This document shows, one piece after another, positions 1-9,118 of a stretch of DNA of 64,000 nt (position 1 is the first letter of the stretch; each line of letters opens with the position of its first letter). This DNA comes from Arenibacter sp041392165 (GTDB taxonomy: Bacteria > Bacteroidota > Bacteroidia > Flavobacteriales > Flavobacteriaceae), in the NCBI GenBank assembly GCA_041392165.1, contig JAWKMN010000006.1, positions 124,001 to 188,000 on the forward strand, in the 5' to 3' direction. The position numbers were made by a program, and so were the translations under genes. Under the pieces are notes generated by a model that had not been told where the DNA came from, made no database searches, and worked only from the letters and a program-made list of their open reading frames with translations.

Positions 1-1728
1 AACGGGAACCACCCCTTCCGTAGTATTGGCCAGCATGGCCTTTCCTGCAGAAGTAACCCTGATATCGGAAGTCAAGGTAAGATTTAAGGTGGCATTGGTA
101 GAATCCCTTACTATAATGTCGTTGATATAATTGGTAATCTTAATTTTATAGTGCTGTCCTTTACCGCTTTCCTTATATAAATTTCCGTCATAATTCGTAA
201 AATTACCCGCGTTATAGTCCTCCTCCGATTCCAGAAATTGATTGTAGACCGGTGCATTGGTATTGTCCTTGAACAAATACAATTTTGAAGGTTCCATAAG
301 GGTACCTGCCGCATCCAAGGAATTTCTATCCACGTAAAAAACCAAATTGGCCTCGTTTATTATCCAGTTCTTGGCCTTGATCTGATTTATAATTTCAGTA
401 CCGTTCACCTCATCAAAAAGCTTGATCTGTGCAAAACTCCCGGCCCCGCCCTTCAAATAAATTTTTGAAGCGTTTGACCCATTGTCCAAACCATTGACAA
501 TTTCAGCAGGATAGGCCTCATTAATAAAAGTATTCACCGCATTGCCTACTATGCTTCCAGAGTTACTATCCCTTCTGGTGAAATACAGGACAAATTCCCT
601 CTCATTTTGAATAATGGTTGCATCGGCCGAACTGGTTACCCTATCGTAATTATATTTAATGGTGATATTCCCCTGTGTGATGTCCAACAACAACAAAACA
701 TCGTCCGGAATGGACATATGGACGCCTCTAAAAAATTCAGCAAAATTGGCCTGACTCAGCAATTCGGACGCGCCTTCTTTGTCCAAAATATTCTCTTGAA
801 AAAATGCTTTGTTCAAGCTTACCCGAATACCAGGGGCAATCCTGGTCGGTGCTTCCTCGGATTCGTCCACATCTTCCGTTTCGGGATCGTCTTCCTTAAA
901 GATCAATTGCTCCACATTACTGACCTGGACAGTTCCTTCAAATAAAACATCCGATACAAAGCTTGGAGAAAATTGTTGGGACGAATAATATTGCTGGGCC
1001 TCCTGAAAATTGGTATTCGGATCCAGGTCCCTTAAGAAATACGTGGACCGTTCCACCTTAAAATTAAAGGATTCCGGAATTTGCCCATTAACATCAAAAA
1101 TACTATCCAGATCATATTTTACGGGAAACCTGTTTACAGCGGTATCATCGTCCAAATTGTCATTGGTCCCATCCCCATCCGTATCCTTATTTAATGGATC
1201 GGTGCCCAAGGCCTTTTCCTGAACATCGGTTAAGGTATCCCCATCGCTATCACTGTTAGGGTCTTCGGGATCGACATCAAACTCGTCCGCAACACCATCC
1301 AGGTCCCTATCCCCTTTGGGGTTGGTCAAAAAAGGAATGAACAATATCACTTCTTCCACCGTCTCGTTCTCCTTAATCGTCAAAGTACTGGAATCCGTAT
1401 CGGCCGTTTCTTCCACTTTGGCGGAATAGCTCCCAAAGGTAGGATTGCTTGAAGACAATTGCAGCTGAGTGGTTATACTGGCTTCCGTTTTTCCATATAC
1501 AGGATCTATGTAATTCCCAATTTGATATACCGGCAATTTATTGGTCCTGACCGCTTCTATTTTTTTATTATAGGCAAATACATCATAAACCGCCTTGCCG
1601 GCCGTAAATGGCTCACCTCCTACCACGCCACTGCCCACGGTAGTCAAATCCTCCTCACAGGACCCCAAGACCGCAACAAGGAACACACCTACAACAGTAG
1701 GCAATTTTAATCTGTTCAGTAAATTCAT
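1..1728 (-). CDS. DUF4270 family lipoprotein (3' end cut by window)
   Basis: Reading the minus strand from an ATG at 1726-1728, the frame stays open to the window edge (576 codons seen). It begins with a lipoprotein signal: basic start, hydrophobic run, then LGSC with the lipid-accepting Cys at residue 24. An Asp-rich stretch (bases about 1190-1320, DSDGD and DTDGDG repeats) resembles thrombospondin type-3 calcium-binding repeats. Placement directly upstream of the short glycogen synthase gene (5-nt gap) and the panC/panD block is the usual site of DUF4270 proteins in Flavobacteriaceae. These are surface-exposed lipoproteins of unknown function. The family call rests mainly on synteny and overall look; the C-terminus is not visible. 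Confidence 0.8.
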   Translation of the reverse strand, partial: MNLLNRLKLPTVVGVFLVAVLGSCEEDLTTVGSGVVGGEPFTAGKAVYDVFAYNKKIEAVRTNKLPVYQIGNYIDPVYGKTEASITTQLQLSSSNPTFGSYSAKVEETADTDSSTLTIKENETVEEVILFIPFLTNPKGDRDLDGVADEFDVDPEDPNSDSDGDTLTDVQEKALGTDPLNKDTDGDGTNDNLDDDTAVNRFPVKYDLDSIFDVNGQIPESFNFKVERSTYFLRDLDPNTNFQEAQQYYSSQQFSPSFVSDVLFEGTVQVSNVEQLIFKEDDPETEDVDESEEAPTRIAPGIRVSLNKAFFQENILDKEGASELLSQANFAEFFRGVHMSIPDDVLLLLDITQGNITIKYNYDRVTSSADATIIQNEREFVLYFTRRDSNSGSIVGNAVNTFINEAYPAEIVNGLDNGSNASKIYLKGGAGSFAQIKLFDEVNGTEIINQIKAKNWIINEANLVFYVDRNSLDAAGTLMEPSKLYLFKDNTNAPVYNQFLESEEDYNAGNFTNYDGNLYKESGKGQHYKIKITNYINDIIVRDSTNATLNLTLTSDIRVTSAGKAMLANTTEGVVPV

Positions 1729-1733
1729 TTAGA

Positions 1734-2543
1734 TTATTTTAATACTTTGGTGTTATAAAAATTCATGTAAGCCTCCTCAAACTCCTGCAAAGGAAAAAAT
1801 GGCAAAACAGGTTTTTCAAGCTTGGATATGTAGTCTTCCAATTCAGCTGGAATATCTTTTGCGGCTAAAATAACAGCATCGGCATAATCCACAGCAACCT
1901 TTAACAAATTATTATAATTGGGAACTTCAAGCGCTGCTACACTCTCTTCGGGAACACCGTCGAAGGCAATCTTTTTAATAAGGTCCTTGTCCAAGGTGCC
2001 CTCAAAACCCTGTCCATAAACGGACATAACGATCCTGCTCTCGGAAAACAAAGGTTCGTCCGCATAGAATTTTTTAAGATAGAGCGGCAACAAAGAGGCC
2101 ATCCAACCATGAACATGTATAATATCCGGAGACCAATTTAATTTCTTGACAGTCTCAACCACTCCCTTGGCAAAGAAAATAGCCCTTTCGTCATTATCAG
2201 GAAACAATTTACCGTCCTCATCGGTAAAGGTCGACTTCCTTTTAAAATACTCATCATTATCAATAAAATAAACCTGGATACGCTCTCTGGGAATGGAGGC
2301 CACTTTTATGATCAATGGCATATCCATATCATTAATCACCAAATTCATCCCGGACAACCTAATTACCTCGTGCAATTGATGTCTACGCTCGTTGATATTC
2401 CCAAACCTTGGCATAAAAATCCTTATCTGGCCACCATTGCTATTGACCATTCTTGGGGTTTCGTAAGACATTAAGGAAACTTCGTTCTCTGGTAGATAGG
2501 GTACTAATTCTGAAGATACAAACAATATCTTTTTGCCATTCAT
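1734..2543 (-). CDS. Short glycogen/starch synthase-like protein (GT5 N-terminal domain only)
   Basis: This 269-residue protein begins NGKKILFVSSELVPY, the first beta-strand of GT5 glycogen synthases, and contains the DIIHVHGWMASLLPLYL segment typical of the ADP-glucose synthase N-terminal Rossmann domain. Full GlgA proteins are about 470 residues; the C-terminal GT1-type half that completes the nucleotide-sugar site is absent. The protein ends naturally, with the DUF4270 gene starting 5 nt beyond its stop, so this is a short form and not a truncation in this strain. Such short forms sit at this locus in many Bacteroidota. Whether it makes glucan is unproven; it may be a regulatory or degenerate homologue. 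It diverges from panC across a 103-nt gap. Confidence 0.8.
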   Translation of the reverse strand: MNGKKILFVSSELVPYLPENEVSLMSYETPRMVNSNGGQIRIFMPRFGNINERRHQLHEVIRLSGMNLVINDMDMPLIIKVASIPRERIQVYFIDNDEYFKRKSTFTDEDGKLFPDNDERAIFFAKGVVETVKKLNWSPDIIHVHGWMASLLPLYLKKFYADEPLFSESRIVMSVYGQGFEGTLDKDLIKKIAFDGVPEESVAALEVPNYNNLLKVAVDYADAVILAAKDIPAELEDYISKLEKPVLPFFPLQEFEEAYMNFYNTKVLK

Positions 2544-2646
2544 AAAAGCAATATTTTATTAATAGAGTAAGAGAAAGTGCAAAATTACAAAAATTATGCA
2601 GATTAGCAGTAATTATAGTAAGTTTGCTCTCTTTTAAGTAAAACGA

Positions 2647-3489
2647 ATGCAGCTAATTAACACTAAAAAGAAACTTAGGTCTTACCTATCCTCCCTCCCA
2701 AAAACCAAAACTATTGGTTTGGTTCCCACAATGGGGGCATTGCATATGGGGCATATCTCCCTGGTCAAAAAATCGGTTGAAGAAAACGGGCACACCCTGA
2801 TCAGCATTTTCGTTAACCCCACCCAATTCAACAACAAGGAAGACTTGGAAAAATACCCCAGTACCTTGGAGGCCGATTTGGCCCTATTAAAAACAGTTTC
2901 GGATGGCCTAGTGGTATTTGCCCCTTCCGCCACTGAAATGTATTCCGGTGAGATCATCTCCAAAGCCTATGATTTTGAGGGATTGGAAAATGTTATGGAA
3001 GGGGAATTTAGAGAAGGACATTTTGACGGAGTAGGAACTATTGTTGAAAAGCTATTGCGTCTCATCTCGCCCACTAGGGCATACTTTGGCGAAAAGGATT
3101 TCCAACAACTTCAGATTATCAAAAAACTGGTAAAAACAATCCAGTTGCCAATAGAAATAATAGGTTGCCCCATTGTTAGGGAAACCAACGGATTGGCCAT
3201 GAGTTCCAGAAACGAACGATTGAACGCGGAATTAAGGCAAGAGGCCGGTTTTATATATAAGACCCTAAAAGCTGCCAAACATAAATTTGGCACGAAAAGT
3301 GCTAATTTTACAATGGATTGGGTAAAGAAACAATTTAAGGCCCATCCAAAACTAACCCTGGAATATGTTAAAATTGCGGATGTAGACCAACTGAAACCCG
3401 TTAAAAGAAAAAACAAAAATGTAAAATACAGGGCCTTTATCGCCGTTTACGCGGGAGGCGTTAGGCTAATAGACAACATTGCCCTTTAA
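2647..3489 (+). CDS. panC: Pantoate--beta-alanine ligase (pantothenate synthetase)
   Basis: PanC condenses pantoate and beta-alanine with ATP to give pantothenate (vitamin B5), the coenzyme A precursor, in the cytoplasm. The 280-residue protein shows the nucleotidyltransferase signature PTMGALHMGH near residues 27-36 (HxGH-type ATP site), the FGEKDFQQL segment and the MSSRN motif of the second ATP loop. Its length matches the family. panD follows 71 nt downstream, supplying beta-alanine, so two consecutive steps are linked. It diverges from the short glycogen synthase gene. Confidence 0.97.
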   Translation: MQLINTKKKLRSYLSSLPKTKTIGLVPTMGALHMGHISLVKKSVEENGHTLISIFVNPTQFNNKEDLEKYPSTLEADLALLKTVSDGLVVFAPSATEMYSGEIISKAYDFEGLENVMEGEFREGHFDGVGTIVEKLLRLISPTRAYFGEKDFQQLQIIKKLVKTIQLPIEIIGCPIVRETNGLAMSSRNERLNAELRQEAGFIYKTLKAAKHKFGTKSANFTMDWVKKQFKAHPKLTLEYVKIADVDQLKPVKRKNKNVKYRAFIAVYAGGVRLIDNIAL

Positions 3490-3548
3490 AGTTGAAAACC
3501 AATTCCAAAATGCCGAGAGCAATGAAAATCCAATTGGCAGATAATGAT

Positions 3549-3556
3549 TAACTTTG
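3549..3556 (+). promoter_or_regulatory. -7 promoter box (TAACTTTG) just before panD
   Basis: TAACTTTG is an exact match to the Bacteroidota -7 consensus TAnnTTTG. It ends only 4 nt before the panD ATG, so transcription from it would start at or next to the start codon. No clear -33 TTTG was found at the usual distance. Confidence 0.4.
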
Positions 3557-3560
3557 TCCC

Positions 3561-3911
3561 ATGCAAATAGAAGTAGTAAAATCCAAAATACACCGTGTAA
3601 AGGTGACCGGTGCCGACCTTAATTATATAGGGAGTATCACCATTGACGAAGATTTAATGGACGCGGCCAATATAATTAGGGGCGAAAAGGTACAGATTGT
3701 CAACAACGACAATGGCGAAAGGCTGGAAACCTATGCCATTCCGGGAGCCAGGGGCAGTGGGGAGGTTACCCTGAACGGTGCTGCCGCCAGAAAGGTGGCG
3801 ATTGGCGATGTTCTAATTTTAATTACCTATGCTACCATGGATATTGAACTGGCCAAGAAATTCAACCCATCCTTGGTTTTCCCCAATGAGGAAACCAATC
3901 TTTTGACCTAG
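3561..3911 (+). CDS. panD: Aspartate 1-decarboxylase precursor
   Basis: PanD decarboxylates L-aspartate to beta-alanine, the second substrate of PanC. It is a pyruvoyl enzyme that cleaves itself between a Gly and a Ser; the site is visible as YIGSITID with Gly24-Ser25. The 116-residue length is normal. The catalytic-loop segment NNDNGERLETYAIPG is present. It lies directly after panC, with a possible promoter of its own immediately upstream, and 2 nt before a membrane-protein gene. Confidence 0.97.
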   Translation: MQIEVVKSKIHRVKVTGADLNYIGSITIDEDLMDAANIIRGEKVQIVNNDNGERLETYAIPGARGSGEVTLNGAAARKVAIGDVLILITYATMDIELAKKFNPSLVFPNEETNLLT

Positions 3912-3913
3912 GT

Positions 3914-4879
3914 TTGAAATCCTCCACCAAGAATACCCTAAAAACAATTCTCCCCATTCTATTGGGCGTTTTTTTGGTTTGGTATTCCTATTATTCCACT
4001 TCTGCCGAAGATAGGTCCGAAATTATCCGTTACATAAAAAATGCCGATCCTTTTTGGGTAGGGATATCCGTTTTTTTGGGGGTCCTAACACACTTGTCCC
4101 GTGCTGTTAGGTGGAATTACCTGTTACAGCCATTGGGCTATAAGCCAAAGCTTTTCAACAACATATTGATTATTTTAACGGCCTATTTTACCAACCTTGG
4201 CATACCAAGATCAGGTGAAATATTAAGGGCCACCGCCTTGGCCACCTATGAGCATGTTCCTTTTCAAAAAGGCTTTGGCACCATTGTTACCGAAAGGGTC
4301 ATCGATTTGGTGATGTTATTCCTGGTCGTGGCCGTAGCGCTATTCCTCCAAACCGATATTATATGGGACTTCCTCCAACAAAAAGGTTTTAACCTTATAT
4401 TGTTATCGGCACTGCTTTTTTCCGGAATTTTGATCCTTTCCTTTGGGATGTATGTGTTAAAAAAATCGAAATCGAAATTGGCCCTAAAACTAAAAACATT
4501 TTTAAAAGGCCTTTTGGAGGGCATCCTCAGTATTTTTGGAATGAAGAACAAATGGGGGTTTGTTTTTCACACCTTATTTATTTGGCTGGCCTATATAGCC
4601 ATGTTTTGGGTAATTAAATATACGGTTCAGGAAACCGCGGATCTGGGCGTGAGCGAATTGCTGGTAGCCTTTGTTGCAGGTGCCTTCGCCATGTCCGCCA
4701 CCAATGGGGGAATAGGTATCTACCCCATAGCCGTAAGCAGTGCCTTGGCCCTATTCGGGATCAGCAAGGTTTCGGGAGACGCTTTTGGCTGGATCATGTG
4801 GATTTCACAAACGCTGATGGTAGTTGTTTTTGGTGCAATATCCTTTCTGGTTTTACCGTTATGGAACAGAAACAAATAG
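3914..4879 (+). CDS. Lysylphosphatidylglycerol synthase TM-region family membrane protein
   Basis: A 321-residue polytopic membrane protein with about eight hydrophobic segments, related to the flippase-like N-terminal region of MprF (UPF0104/LPG_synthase_TM). Family features seen are the early THLSRAVRWNYLL segment, NLGIPRSGEILRATAL, and a late ATNGGIGIYPIAVS loop. The soluble aminoacyl-transferase half of MprF is absent, so it is not a lysyl-PG synthase by itself; a role in moving lipids across the inner membrane is inferred. The start is TTG at 3914, 2 nt after the panD stop, which suggests translational coupling. The position between panD and the esterase-like gene is conserved in Flavobacteriaceae. 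Confidence 0.85.
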   Translation: MKSSTKNTLKTILPILLGVFLVWYSYYSTSAEDRSEIIRYIKNADPFWVGISVFLGVLTHLSRAVRWNYLLQPLGYKPKLFNNILIILTAYFTNLGIPRSGEILRATALATYEHVPFQKGFGTIVTERVIDLVMLFLVVAVALFLQTDIIWDFLQQKGFNLILLSALLFSGILILSFGMYVLKKSKSKLALKLKTFLKGLLEGILSIFGMKNKWGFVFHTLFIWLAYIAMFWVIKYTVQETADLGVSELLVAFVAGAFAMSATNGGIGIYPIAVSSALALFGISKVSGDAFGWIMWISQTLMVVVFGAISFLVLPLWNRNK

Positions 4880-4904
4880 GCTCCTATTGCCCAAATACTC
4901 TTCT

Positions 4905-6047
4905 ATGCAACGTATTATTGCTTTTTTTGCCCTACTTGTGTGCTTTGGTGGTAACGCACAGGTAACCCAGGAAATATTCGAATCCTTCAAGTTACAGGAA
5001 CGCAGGGATGTACAATACTATTTTCCTGAAAGTTACACCGCAGAAAAAAAGTATCCCATCATCGTAGTACTGGATGCGGAATACCTTTTTGATCAAGTGG
5101 TGGCCAATGCCAAATTTTACAGTCGTTTCCATGGAATGCCCGAAACTATTGTAGTTGGGGTACATCAATCCAAAAACAACCTAAGGGCCCAGGATTGCGG
5201 TTTTGAGCCACATAATGGACTCCCCACAGAAAGGGGCAGACTGTTCTTCGAATTCTTGGGAATGGAACTTATTCCCTATCTGGAAACCAAATTCAGTACA
5301 GCTCCCTTTAAAATGATCGTGGGATATGATATCACGGCCAATTTTGGAAATTATTATCTCTTTAAGGACGATTCCCTATTTAACGCCTATATCAGTATTT
5401 CACCAGATTTGGCCCCGGAAATGGAAACAAGGTTGCCTTCCAGATTATCGGTAATGAAAAAGAAAATTTTTTACCAATTGATCGTGGAGGGCGAAAAAAG
5501 TGAAAATAGAAATAGGATAATGGCAATGAACCAAACATTAAAAGATATGCAGTCCGATAATCTACATTATTTTTTTGATCAATATGGGACTGCCGACCAT
5601 ATTTCTGTGGCCACATACGGAATTGGAAAAGCGTTCGACAATATCTTTGGCATGTTCAAGCCCATAAGTCCAAAGGAATACAAAGAAAAAATACTGACCT
5701 CGGACGAACCCGTGTTCAAATATTTGGAGGACAAACAAGCTTCCATAGAAAACCTTTTCGGCTTTAGAAAAACAACCAGTCTTAACGACATTATGGCCAT
5801 TTATGCCGCCTCTAGGAAAAAAGAGGACTTTGAATCCTTGAAGCCTTTGTCCGACCTATGTAAAAAAGAGTATCCCGATACCATGTTGGGCTTTTATTTT
5901 GAAGGGGAATATTACGAGCAATTGGGAGAGCCCAAAAAGGCCCTTCGGACTTTTGAAAAGGCGTTTGGCATGGAAGAAATAGATTTTCTCACCAAAGAAA
6001 TGGCCTTGGAAAAAATTGACGCCCTTAAGGCCGATTTTGGGTACTAA
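4905..6047 (+). CDS. Secreted alpha/beta-hydrolase (esterase-like) protein with C-terminal TPR-like repeat
   Basis: I chose ATG 4905 because it starts a clean signal peptide (MQRIIAFFALLVCFGGNAQ); the frame is open further upstream but that part overlaps the preceding gene and lacks signal character. The 380-residue product has an EsteraseD/IroE-like hydrolase fold: YPIIVVLDAEYLFDQVV, then a nucleophile-elbow position, then a late GTADHISVATYGIGKAF segment carrying the probable His. At the elbow the sequence reads IVGYDITANFG where active relatives have GxSxG, so the serine appears replaced by Asp. The last 90 residues look like a TPR hairpin (GEYYEQLGEPKKALRTFEKA). Conserved neighbour of radA; substrate unknown. 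Confidence 0.75.
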   Translation: MQRIIAFFALLVCFGGNAQVTQEIFESFKLQERRDVQYYFPESYTAEKKYPIIVVLDAEYLFDQVVANAKFYSRFHGMPETIVVGVHQSKNNLRAQDCGFEPHNGLPTERGRLFFEFLGMELIPYLETKFSTAPFKMIVGYDITANFGNYYLFKDDSLFNAYISISPDLAPEMETRLPSRLSVMKKKIFYQLIVEGEKSENRNRIMAMNQTLKDMQSDNLHYFFDQYGTADHISVATYGIGKAFDNIFGMFKPISPKEYKEKILTSDEPVFKYLEDKQASIENLFGFRKTTSLNDIMAIYAASRKKEDFESLKPLSDLCKKEYPDTMLGFYFEGEYYEQLGEPKKALRTFEKAFGMEEIDFLTKEMALEKIDALKADFGY

Positions 6048-6337
6048 TTGGTGCAAAACAGATATGGTAATGGTAATTATATACCTGTTAGGAAATATTT
6101 ATAACAAACTTCAATGAAAAATTAAGAACTCTTTTAAACTTTTTAATTGGCTAAAACCTACCTGACCATGGACGGGCAGGAATTTCTCTTTTTCACCCAC
6201 GTATTGTCTTTTTCCTTCCTAAACAATGCTATACAACTCAAAAAAAGTCTTCACCGGGGCAAAAAATGCCTAATTTTCGCCTCAATCCAAAAAGTTTAAA
6301 TGAGTTCATTACCTTAGCGCAAACCGTAATTTGAATA

Positions 6338-7699
6338 ATGGCCAAAACAAAAACCGCTTTTTTTTGCCAGCACTGTGGAACGCAGTATGCCAAGTGGATA
6401 GGGCAATGTGGGGCATGCAAACAATGGAACACCGTTGTGGAGGAGGTAGTCCAAAAAGAGGAAAAAGTTTCTTGGAAAAGCACTTCCCAATCCCCGAAAA
6501 AAATTGCAAAACCACTAAGGGTCAATGAAATCAGTACCGACAAGGAAATAAGGCTCAACACTTTTGATACGGAGTTCAACAGGGTCTTGGGCGGAGGATT
6601 GGTCCCTGGTTCCCTGACCCTTTTGGGCGGGGAACCGGGCGTTGGAAAAAGCACCTTATTACTACAGATAGCCCTTAAACTTCCCTATAAAACTTTATAT
6701 GTATCCGGGGAAGAGAGCCAAAAACAAATTAAAATGCGTGCCGATCGCATTTACCCCAACAGTGAAACCTGTTTTATACTGACCGAGACCAAAACCCAGA
6801 ATATCTTTCAACAGATAGAGGCCACCGAGCCCGATATTGTGGTCATCGATTCCATACAGACCCTGCATACGGATTATATTGAATCCTCAGCAGGCAGCAT
6901 TTCCCAGATACGGGAATGCACTGCTGAACTCATCAAATTTGCCAAGGAAACCAATACTCCCGTAATCCTTATTGGCCATATCACCAAAGACGGCACCATC
7001 GCCGGACCCAAAATATTGGAGCATATGGTAGATACCGTATTACAATTTGAGGGTGATAGAAATTATGTGTACCGCATCCTCAGATCTCTTAAAAACCGTT
7101 TCGGATCTACATCCGAACTGGGAATCTATGAAATGCAGGGTAGCGGTCTAAGGGAAGTCAACAATCCGTCCGAGATCTTGATCTCAAAGAACGACGAAGG
7201 ACTAAGCGGCACCTCCATTGCAGCTACCGTTGAGGGCATGCGCCCGTTAATGATAGAAATACAGGCCTTGGTAAGCACAGCAGTATATGGAACCCCACAG
7301 CGTTCCACTACCGGTTACAACGCAAAGCGATTGAACATGCTTTTGGCCGTCCTGGAAAAAAGGGCTGGATTTAGGTTGGCCGCCAAGGATGTTTTTCTCA
7401 ACATCACAGGAGGTATTTCTGTAGATGACCCCGCCATAGATCTGGCCGTAATTGCGGCCATCCTCTCCAGCAACGAGGACATTCCCATAGAAAAAGGGGT
7501 CTGTTTTGCCGCCGAGGTAGGTCTTGCGGGAGAAATAAGGCCGGTACAACGTATAGACCAACGCATTCTGGAAGCTGAAAAATTGGGCTTCGGCACTATC
7601 TTCGTTTCCAAAAACAACAAGATTACCTTAAAAAATACCAGGATCCGAATACAGTTGGCATCAAAAATAGAAGATGTGGCCCATGGTCTGTTCTCTTGA
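6338..7699 (+). CDS. radA: DNA repair protein RadA (Sms)
   Basis: RadA is a RecA-like ATPase and branch-migration helicase that processes recombination intermediates. The 453-residue protein has the N-terminal C4 zinc finger (CQHC...CGAC within the first 32 residues), the Walker A motif GGEPGVGKST near residues 97-106, a Walker B IVVIDSIQT, the diagnostic KNRFG motif near residues 252-256, and a C-terminal Lon-protease-like domain without the Lon catalytic site. Length and start are normal. About 290 nt without a gene precede it, with nothing recognised beyond a weak -7-like TAATTTG next to the start. Confidence 0.97.
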   Translation: MAKTKTAFFCQHCGTQYAKWIGQCGACKQWNTVVEEVVQKEEKVSWKSTSQSPKKIAKPLRVNEISTDKEIRLNTFDTEFNRVLGGGLVPGSLTLLGGEPGVGKSTLLLQIALKLPYKTLYVSGEESQKQIKMRADRIYPNSETCFILTETKTQNIFQQIEATEPDIVVIDSIQTLHTDYIESSAGSISQIRECTAELIKFAKETNTPVILIGHITKDGTIAGPKILEHMVDTVLQFEGDRNYVYRILRSLKNRFGSTSELGIYEMQGSGLREVNNPSEILISKNDEGLSGTSIAATVEGMRPLMIEIQALVSTAVYGTPQRSTTGYNAKRLNMLLAVLEKRAGFRLAAKDVFLNITGGISVDDPAIDLAVIAAILSSNEDIPIEKGVCFAAEVGLAGEIRPVQRIDQRILEAEKLGFGTIFVSKNNKITLKNTRIRIQLASKIEDVAHGLFS

Positions 7700-7718
7700 C
7701 TGACCGGTTATGTATTGG

Positions 7719-7826
7719 CTATTTTTTTGAATTGAACATCCGCGCCAAAACTAGCATCAATACCACGACCATAACAATTAGGCCCAATTGCCAAAAACCT
7801 ACTTTTAGAAAAAATATCGCTGTCAT
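7719..7826 (-). CDS. Possible 35-residue single-pass membrane protein
   Basis: A short minus-strand frame starts ATG at 7824-7826 and ends TAG at 7719-7721. The product has one hydrophobic helix (about residues 10-28, GFWQLGLIVMVVVLMLVLA) followed by a basic tail RMFNSKK, as expected for a small inner-membrane protein with a positive cytosolic end. It starts 4 nt after the stop of the aldo/keto reductase frame and has an AAGGA-like ribosome site just upstream. No family is recognised; the short length means chance is possible. Confidence 0.4.
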   Translation of the reverse strand: MTAIFFLKVGFWQLGLIVMVVVLMLVLARMFNSKK

Positions 7827-7830
7827 ATCC

Positions 7831-8870
7831 TTAAGGGGCCGGATTTGGAATCTCATTGTGTATCGCCTCAATGCCACGAAGTACCTCCTCGCTTAATGGC
7901 ACCTCTATACTCCCAATATTTTCCTTAAGCTGGTCCATTGTGGTAGCACCAATGATATTGGACGTTAAAAATGGTCTCGAATTTACAAAGGCCAGTGCCA
8001 TTTGCGCAAAGGACAGGCCGTTTTCTTGCGCCAGTGTATAATATTTTTGGGTAGCCTGTACAGCCGGCCCGCTACTGTATCTATTATAATTTGGGAACAG
8101 GGTAACACGGGCATTCTCCGGCTTTCTCCCCCTAAGTACTTACCGCTCAATGTACCAAAACCCAAAGGGGAATAGGCCAGCAGGCCCAAATTTTCACGAT
8201 GTGAGATTTCGGACAGGCCCACTTCAAAAAGTCTGTTCAACAGATTATACGGATTCTGTATGGTAATCATTCTTGGCAGACCGGCATGTACCTTGCTTTC
8301 CTCCAAGTACCGCATAGCTCCCCAAGGAGTTTCATTGGAAATGCCCACATGCCTAATTTTGCCTTCCCGAATTAGGTCTCTCAAAGTTTCCAAAATCTGA
8401 TGGATATTGTCCTCCCAATGGTCATGGCTACTGTGTTTATATCCTCTTTTGCCGAAAAAATTGGTAGTCCGGTCCGGCCAATGCAACTGGTACAGATCCA
8501 GATAGTCTGTCTGCAACCGACTTAAACTGCCTTCCACAGCCAATTTTATGTTTTCCCGATTGATTCCGGTGGTTCTGATGAACTTAGTCATTTCGGCCTT
8601 TCCTACAATCTTGGACGCCAAAACTACCTTATCGCGGTTCTTTTTCTTTTTAAACCAATTTCCGATAATCCTTTCGGTATCCGCATAGCGTTCCTTTGTT
8701 GCGGGAATAGGATACAATTCTGCGGTATCAAAAAAATTGATTCCCTGTTCCAAGGCATAATCCATTTGTTGGTGACCCTCCTCTTCCGTATTTTGTCTGC
8801 CCCAGGTCATAGTGCCCAGGCAAATTTTACTCACTTCTATTTCTGTATAGGGGAGATAGGTATACTTCAT
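7831..8870 (-). pseudogene. Tas-like aldo/keto reductase, single-base frameshift
   Basis: The N-terminal 250 residues are a clear aldo/keto reductase closest to the Tas type (KICLGTMTWGRQNTE, FDTAELYP with the catalytic Tyr, ASKI with the Lys, QLHWPDR with the His). After LSGKYLGGES, near base 8120, the frame turns to non-homologous sequence and stops at 7983. Skipping to the neighbouring frame at the GCCGG at 8118-8122 restores a proper C-terminus (ENARVTLFPNYNRY ... NIIGATTMDQLKENI ...) down to a TAA at 7831-7833. One missing base, probably a C, explains it. Either a sequencing error or a recent lesion; without repair the last third of the barrel is lost. Confidence 0.88.
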
Positions 8871-9118
8871 TCGGGTAGTTTTTTAGGTGTAAAAAATAAT
8901 TAATATCAACTAAAGCAAATAAATAACCTAACTCTCTTTATTTCACTCTACTTGCGCCAAAAATAAAACTTTAGAAATGAAGATATCCCGACAGAAACCA
9001 CCTCCTTACCCATTCCATAGAAATTTGAATTTGATTCTACGAAAAGCCAATGCTTTTATTCTGCAATAAGGAGAACCCTACTAACATAAATTGTAAAATC
9101 ATACGTTCCATTGCGCCC

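Noticed and set aside
6150..6180. CCTACCTGACCATGGACGGGCAGG as a palindromic repeat upstream of radA
   Set aside because: The arms match too poorly, unlike the clear palindrome at 24568-24591.
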